DNA from: DAIOEK01 sp964600595 | GTDB lineage: Bacteria > Chloroflexota > Anaerolineae > Anaerolineales > Anaerolineaceae | Direction of reading: 5' to 3' | Length of the DNA stretch: 9,467 bases | Assembly: GCA_964600595.1 (NCBI GenBank) | Contig: CAZRKL010000103.1 | Coordinates: 1-9,467 of the forward strand | In this document: piece after piece, positions 5,690 through 9,467 of the stretch | Layout: every line of letters begins with the position of its first letter | How positions within the stretch are numbered: position 1 is the stretch's first letter | Made by a program: the position numbers and the translations under genes | The notes under the pieces: generated by a model | Database searches by the model: none | What the model was told of the DNA's origin: nothing | The model's input: the letters and a program-made list of their open reading frames with translations, nothing else

Positions 5690-7525
5690 ATGGATGTAAG
5701 TTCGTTTATGAACCGTATATTTTCCGAAAAAAATTCTGCGCGCATCAGGCGTATTTACAGATGGTTAACCAGCCCGCATGTCATTCTTTCCATTATTATG
5801 CTGGTGGTTATGTTTTACATGGTGATTATTCCGCTTTACCGCATGATTGTCACCACCTTCACCGTGCAGGATAGCGATCTGCGCGTAATCAAAGATGCGG
5901 AAGTGGGCAGTTTTACCCTGTATCACTGGATAAGGATGTTATCCAGCCAGATCAGTGAAATCATGACCTATGAACCATTGCTTCATTCGTTGACAATTTC
6001 ACTGGGTGCCACCGCCCTGGCTTTGATGATCGGCGGCTTGATGGCCTGGATGGTGGTCCGCACGGATATGCCCGGACGGGAGATCATCCATATCCTGGCA
6101 ACCGTGCCGTACATTATGCCTTCCTGGACAATAGCCATGGCATGGACGGTCATGTTCAAGAACCGTACATCCGGGGGAACCCCGGGGTTGCTGGAATTTA
6201 TTACCGGTACACCCCCACCAGACTGGCTGGCGTACGGTCCAGTCCCGATTATTTTCAGCAGTGGATTGCATTACTACACTTTTTTCTTCCTTTTTGTCTC
6301 CGCTGCCCTGCTATCCATTGACTCCTCACTGGAAGAAGCCGGTGAACTCATGGGTGCGGGACGCTGGCGAATTATGCGCAAAATCACCTTCCCTCTGGTG
6401 ATCCCGGCTATTGCTTCAGGTTTTATTATGACCTTCTCCAAGACCATGGGCACTTTTGGTGGTCCGAATGTATTGGGTGTGCCGGTTCGTTATTACACAC
6501 TCTCCACCATGCTGCGGTCCAATACGGGAATCGGGAACTACGGAGATGGATTTGTTCTTGCCATCGTACTCATTTTATTCGCCATGACCACGGTGATGTT
6601 AAACCAGAAGCTGGTCGGTACCCGAAAGAGTTACGAAACCATTGGCGGACGCGGTTTCATGGCGCAAAAAGTAAAGTTGCGCAATTTCAAGGGAATTCTC
6701 ACTGCCATTGTTCTGGTCTTCCAGTTTATCATCGCAATCCTGCCCCTGGCTTTGCTCATCTACAGCACCCTGATGCTGAGAACGGGCGATTACAGCCTCA
6801 GTAACTTTACGCTGGCGCACTGGATCGGTCAGGGCGATTTAACCATCAACAACGGTGAACCTGGAGTCCTGCTCAATGACAGGATCTATTTGGGCGCGTG
6901 GAACTCCATCCGCCTGGCTCTTTTAACTGCCCTTTTTACGGCGGTTCTGGGTGTCATCCTGGGTTATGCAATCGTCAAAGGCAGGGGCACCAGGTTGGCT
7001 AAGATCGTCGAGCAAATAGCCTTTATCCCCTATGTTATCCCTGGTATTGCTTTTGGAGCGGTGTATATCTCCATGTTCACCAAACCGGTCGGGCCAATTC
7101 CTGCTCTGTATGGCACCTTTGCCCTGTTAGTGGTGGTATCGGTCGCAAAGCATATTCCATATTCCTCGCGCAGCGGCGTCTCCGCCATGCTGCAGGTGAG
7201 TAAGGAATTGGAAGAAGCCGCGGCGATTGCCGGGGCGGGTCCGTGGCAGCGCTTCAAGCGGATCATTTTCCCGCTCACCAGTACCGGTTTTGTATCCGGA
7301 TTCTTGATGACGTTCATCACCACCATGCGTGAACTATCATTGATCATCCTTCTGGTGACGCCATCTACACAGGTGCTGGCAAGTATGACCATGCGCTATA
7401 TCGAGAATGGAAACGAGCAGCAGGCGAACGCGGTCATCATCATCCTGATTGCTTTGGTGCTTACCGGTAACTTCCTGATAAGCCGCTTCCGCGGCGGCAG
7501 TTTGAAAAAAGGTCTTGGAATGTAG
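5690..7525 (+). CDS. ABC transporter fused double permease, Fe(III)/AfuB-type
   Basis: An integral membrane protein of 611 residues that forms the import channel; two permease halves are joined in one chain. Each half carries a binding-protein-dependent EAA loop that docks on the ATPase: EEAGELMGAGRWRIMRKITFPL-type sequence at 215-236 and EEAAAIAGAGPWQRFKRIIFPL-type at 508-529. Strong hydrophobic segments lie near 31-50, 103-123, 134-155, 185-210, 287-303, 337-361, 407-428, 442-463, 473-487 and 581-597, consistent with roughly 12 membrane spans. This fused form is characteristic of the FbpB/AfuB group, whose members move Fe(III), sugar phosphates, phosphonates or related anions. The start is the ATG with GAGGAGA before it. 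The frame is open upstream to 5591, with an ATG-TAA at 5585-5590, so a longer ancestral protein is possible. The gene is 11 bp from the ATPase, and its stop overlaps that gene's Shine-Dalgarno. Confidence 0.88.
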   Translation: MDVSSFMNRIFSEKNSARIRRIYRWLTSPHVILSIIMLVVMFYMVIIPLYRMIVTTFTVQDSDLRVIKDAEVGSFTLYHWIRMLSSQISEIMTYEPLLHSLTISLGATALALMIGGLMAWMVVRTDMPGREIIHILATVPYIMPSWTIAMAWTVMFKNRTSGGTPGLLEFITGTPPPDWLAYGPVPIIFSSGLHYYTFFFLFVSAALLSIDSSLEEAGELMGAGRWRIMRKITFPLVIPAIASGFIMTFSKTMGTFGGPNVLGVPVRYYTLSTMLRSNTGIGNYGDGFVLAIVLILFAMTTVMLNQKLVGTRKSYETIGGRGFMAQKVKLRNFKGILTAIVLVFQFIIAILPLALLIYSTLMLRTGDYSLSNFTLAHWIGQGDLTINNGEPGVLLNDRIYLGAWNSIRLALLTALFTAVLGVILGYAIVKGRGTRLAKIVEQIAFIPYVIPGIAFGAVYISMFTKPVGPIPALYGTFALLVVVSVAKHIPYSSRSGVSAMLQVSKELEEAAAIAGAGPWQRFKRIIFPLTSTGFVSGFLMTFITTMRELSLIILLVTPSTQVLASMTMRYIENGNEQQANAVIIILIALVLTGNFLISRFRGGSLKKGLGM

Positions 7526-7536
7526 GAGATTGAATC

Positions 7537-8619
7537 ATGGCTACCCCTATTACGATAAAAAACCTCACAAAACGTTTCGGAAAAGTCATTGCAGTAAACA
7601 ACGTAAGTTTAACGATTGAAGCCGGATCTTTTCTCACCCTGTTGGGTCCATCTGGCTGCGGAAAGACTACGCTCTTGCGCTGTATTTCTGGTCTGGAAGA
7701 TCCGGATGAAGGCGAAATCTATATTGGTGACAAACTGGTCTTCTCCCGTGACCGGGGAATTTCCATGGCACCCGGACAGCGTGACCTCGGTTTGGTCTTT
7801 CAAAATTATGCTCTCTGGCCGCACATGACGGTTTTCAAGAATATGACCTTTGCCCTTGAGATGCAAAAAATGTCCAATGAAGAAATGGATAAACGGGTAA
7901 AAGAATCTCTGGCAGAAGTTCAGATGCAGGGATACGAGGACCGTTATCCGCGTGAGATGAGCGGTGGACAACAGCAGCGTGTCGCTCTGGCTCGTATGCT
8001 CGCTTACCGTCCCAAAGTGTTCCTCATGGATGAGCCGCTCTCCAACCTGGATGCCCGTCTGCGCATGGATATGCGGACAGAACTCAAACGGTTGCACCAT
8101 ATTTCCGGCGCGACAACCGTCTATGTTACCCATGATCAAATTGAAGCCATGACCATGTCTACCAACATCGCTGTTATGAAAGAAGGTGTGATCCAGCAAA
8201 TGGCTTCGCCGGATAATGTGTATCACTTCCCGAGCAATTTATTCGTCGCTGATTTTATTGGTAACCCAAAAGTCAATCTGATGCCGGGTTGGATTACAGG
8301 CAAGAATGTAGTCGATGTGGGCAACTTCAATGTTCCGGTCAAGACCTGCCGAAAATCTGGAGATGTGGTGGTAGGGATTCGCCCGGAAGATGTGGAAATA
8401 TCAACCAAACCCAAAGATGATGCGGTCGAGTTCCAGGCTTATTCCGTCCTGCCTGCCGGAGCAGATACAACCATCATCGCGCATCGCGGAAACACAGAAT
8501 TGACCGTTAAAGAGATGGGTGTAAGCAAGATCCAGATGGATCAAAAAATCTGGTTGAAGTTTGATGAAGACACCATCAACCTGTTCGATAAGGCTTCAGG
8601 TGATCTCATCTGTGATTAA
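7537..8619 (+). CDS. ABC transporter ATP-binding protein with TOBE-type C-terminus
   Basis: The cytoplasmic motor of the importer, 360 residues. All ATPase motifs are intact: Walker A GPSGCGKTT (37-45), Q-loop Q89 in VFQNYALWPHMT (87-98), signature MSGGQQQR (141-148), Walker B VFLMDEP (161-167) with catalytic E166, D-loop SNLD (169-172) and switch histidine H199 in VTHDQIEAM. After about residue 240, a C-terminal extension with VVVGIRPEDVEI (277-288) is the TOBE-type regulatory domain of the MalK/PotA/FbpC group. AGGAG of the ribosome site overlaps the permease TAG stop, so coupled translation with the permease is likely. Specificity is set by the binding protein and permease, not by this subunit. 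Length and domain order are normal for FbpC/AfuC-type proteins. Confidence 0.93.
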   Translation: MATPITIKNLTKRFGKVIAVNNVSLTIEAGSFLTLLGPSGCGKTTLLRCISGLEDPDEGEIYIGDKLVFSRDRGISMAPGQRDLGLVFQNYALWPHMTVFKNMTFALEMQKMSNEEMDKRVKESLAEVQMQGYEDRYPREMSGGQQQRVALARMLAYRPKVFLMDEPLSNLDARLRMDMRTELKRLHHISGATTVYVTHDQIEAMTMSTNIAVMKEGVIQQMASPDNVYHFPSNLFVADFIGNPKVNLMPGWITGKNVVDVGNFNVPVKTCRKSGDVVVGIRPEDVEISTKPKDDAVEFQAYSVLPAGADTTIIAHRGNTELTVKEMGVSKIQMDQKIWLKFDEDTINLFDKASGDLICD

Positions 8620-8621
8620 TC

Positions 8622-8636
8622 GCGGGGCATCCCCGC
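8622..8636 (+). promoter_or_regulatory. GC-rich hairpin between ATPase and binding-protein genes
   Basis: GCGGGG (8622-8627) and CCCCGC (8631-8636) form a perfect 6-bp stem with a CAT loop, starting two bases after the ATPase stop codon. No T-run follows, so it is not a classical terminator. A stable hairpin here could protect mRNA ends or partly attenuate transcription, giving different amounts of ATPase and binding protein. Confidence 0.5.
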
Positions 8637-8661
8637 ACATTCCAGGTATGATTCGCAGTTC

Positions 8662-8735
8662 AAGGAGGAGGCAGAATCGAAAAAAACTTGTTTTGTGACC
8701 GTGTCGGCTATTTAAAACCTTTAGGAGGAATGTAA
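8662..8735 (+). other. Orphan Shine-Dalgarno and short frame running into the binding-protein start
   Basis: AAGGAGGAGG (8662-8671) is a near-perfect ribosome site, but no ATG, GTG or TTG follows at a normal distance. Four bases on is ATC (8676-8678), which opens a frame of 19 codons. Its stop, TAA (8733-8735), overlaps the binding protein's ATG as TAATG. A TTG in the same frame (8688) is too far from the ribosome site. It could be a leader peptide with a rare start, a decayed start codon, or a ribosome standby site. AUC starts are rare, so translation is uncertain. Confidence 0.25.
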
Positions 8736-9467
8736 TGAAATCGTTTTGGAAGCTTGCAACATTCATTGTATTAGTCAGCATGCTTGCCGCATGCGCAGCT
8801 CCTGCAGCCGCACCTGCACCTGCTGATCCCGCTGCCCCGGCCGAACCCGCTGCTCCAGCAGAACCCGCCGCACCGGCTGAACCGGCCGCTCCTGCCGAAC
8901 CAGAATTAACTCCGCAGGAAGCCTGGCTGAAAGCCAACCAATTGGGTCCGTATGAACCGGAAACCCAGGATTGGGCAGCCATTGAAGCTGCAGCCAAACA
9001 GGAAGGCAAAGTCCTCGTTTATGCCAACTCATCCAAAATTGAGAAAGCCGCCGAAACTTTTATGGAAATGTATCCGGATATTAAGGTGGAAGGCTTCGAT
9101 CTGGGTGGCGATGATGTTTACCTGAAAACCCTGGAAGAACAGAAAGCCGGCGCATTCACCGGTGATGTCTGGTTCAGCAGTGGTGGACCCAACATCAAAG
9201 GCGAACTGGTTCCAAAGCAGTATCTCTGGAAGTTTGTTCCGGATGAGTATAAGGATGTTGTCCCTGCCGAACTCACCGACCCATTGTTAACCGCCCGGTT
9301 TGGTGTGCGCGTTCTGGCATATAACAGCGAATTGAATCCGGATGGTTGCCCTGTCAGCAATCTGTGGGAGCTCACCAATCCTGAATGGGAAGGCAAGGTT
9401 CACATTGAAGACCCGTTGAATGATGCCTCCACCCTTGGTATTCTCATGACTGTTGCCTACCACGCGG
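8735..9467 (+). CDS. Extracellular substrate-binding lipoprotein of the ABC importer (partial, N-terminal 244 residues)
   Basis: This captures the substrate outside the membrane and hands it to the permease. A lipoprotein signal peptide occupies residues 1-19, with a lipobox M-L-A-A-C whose C20 is the lipid-anchored cysteine. A flexible Pro/Ala/Glu linker (21-57) includes four PAAPAE units. The binding domain begins at about residue 90 with GKVLVYANSSKIEKAAETFMEMYPDI-type sequence, followed by GGDDVYLKTLEEQ, FTGDVWFSSGG and GVRVLAYNS (about 200-208). This pattern fits the Fe(III)/thiamine/phosphonate-type class of binding proteins. The C-terminal lobe, which carries iron-ligand tyrosines in FbpA, is beyond the window, so the ligand cannot be judged. 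AGGAGG six bases before the ATG sets the start. It is the last gene seen in the operon, an unusual place, since binding proteins often come first. Confidence 0.88.
   Translation, partial: MKSFWKLATFIVLVSMLAACAAPAAAPAPADPAAPAEPAAPAEPAAPAEPAAPAEPELTPQEAWLKANQLGPYEPETQDWAAIEAAAKQEGKVLVYANSSKIEKAAETFMEMYPDIKVEGFDLGGDDVYLKTLEEQKAGAFTGDVWFSSGGPNIKGELVPKQYLWKFVPDEYKDVVPAELTDPLLTARFGVRVLAYNSELNPDGCPVSNLWELTNPEWEGKVHIEDPLNDASTLGILMTVAYHA
8828..8899 (+). repeat. Four 18-bp in-frame repeats coding for PAAPAE linker units
   Basis: Residues 32-55 of the binding lipoprotein are PAAPAE four times in a row. At DNA level the four units differ at several third-codon positions (for example CCCGCTGCCCCG, then CCCGCTGCTCCA). 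The protein repeat is exact while the DNA has drifted, which suggests an old repeat kept for its protein property: a flexible tether between the lipid anchor and the binding domain. Confidence 0.85.

Noticed and set aside
7609..8226. Open frame of 205 codons on the minus strand
   Set aside because: It is antisense to the ATPase, whose motifs are all intact on the plus strand; the His/Phe-rich translation is typical of a shadow.
8688..8716. Possible promoter TTGTTT with TATTTA before the binding-protein gene
   Set aside because: The spacer is only 15 bp, both boxes are weak, and transcription would start at or inside the ribosome site.
8596..9009. Minus-strand frame with Gly-Ser-Ala-Gly-Ala repeats
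   Set aside because: The repeat is only the complement of the PAAPAE linker codons of the binding lipoprotein.

Overview
The window is bacterial DNA of moderate GC content (about half by eye) with AT-rich intergenic promoters. The binding protein at the right edge has an L-A-A-C lipobox followed by a long Pro/Ala/Glu linker. Together with the mix of pathway genes, this resembles Anaerolineae-type Chloroflexota. That placement rests on general appearance only and has moderate to low confidence.

Left half (1-4340, minus strand): an operon for myo-inositol breakdown, read right to left. The order is a transaldolase-family protein (361 aa), iolD (ThDP-dependent trihydroxycyclohexanedione hydrolase), an iolE-type inosose dehydratase, and iolG (inositol 2-dehydrogenase, cut by the window edge). 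Three of the four genes are 9 bp apart, with stop codons that run into the next Shine-Dalgarno. IolG oxidises inositol to 2-keto-myo-inositol, the IolE-type enzyme dehydrates it, and IolD opens the ring. The later steps (isomerase iolB, kinase iolC, aldolase iolJ) are not in view and may lie beyond position 1. A transaldolase as first gene is not part of the textbook pathway and is the main biochemical puzzle on this side.

Centre (4341-5476): a 257-bp divergent promoter region and a plus-strand RpiR-family regulator (HTH plus SIS sugar-phosphate domain). A good sigma-70-type promoter faces each way (17-bp spacers). The region holds several inverted repeats, including a perfect 10-bp pair whose left arm covers the regulator's own -35 box. 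The regulator most likely senses a phosphorylated inositol intermediate and controls both sides, as RpiR-type IolR proteins do elsewhere.

Right half (5477-9467, plus strand): an ABC importer operon in the order fused double permease, ATPase, substrate-binding lipoprotein (cut by the right edge). The architecture is that of the Fe(III)/AfuABC/phosphonate group of importers. Beside an inositol operon and an RpiR regulator, a phosphorylated sugar or inositol phosphate is a more attractive substrate than iron, but this is inference. Two leaders in this operon are odd. One has a strong Shine-Dalgarno followed by ATG-TAA, exactly in frame with the permease and with no further stop. The other has a strong Shine-Dalgarno with no normal start codon, ahead of a short frame that ends on the binding protein's ATG. 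No RNA genes, CRISPR array, insertion sequence or phage gene was seen.
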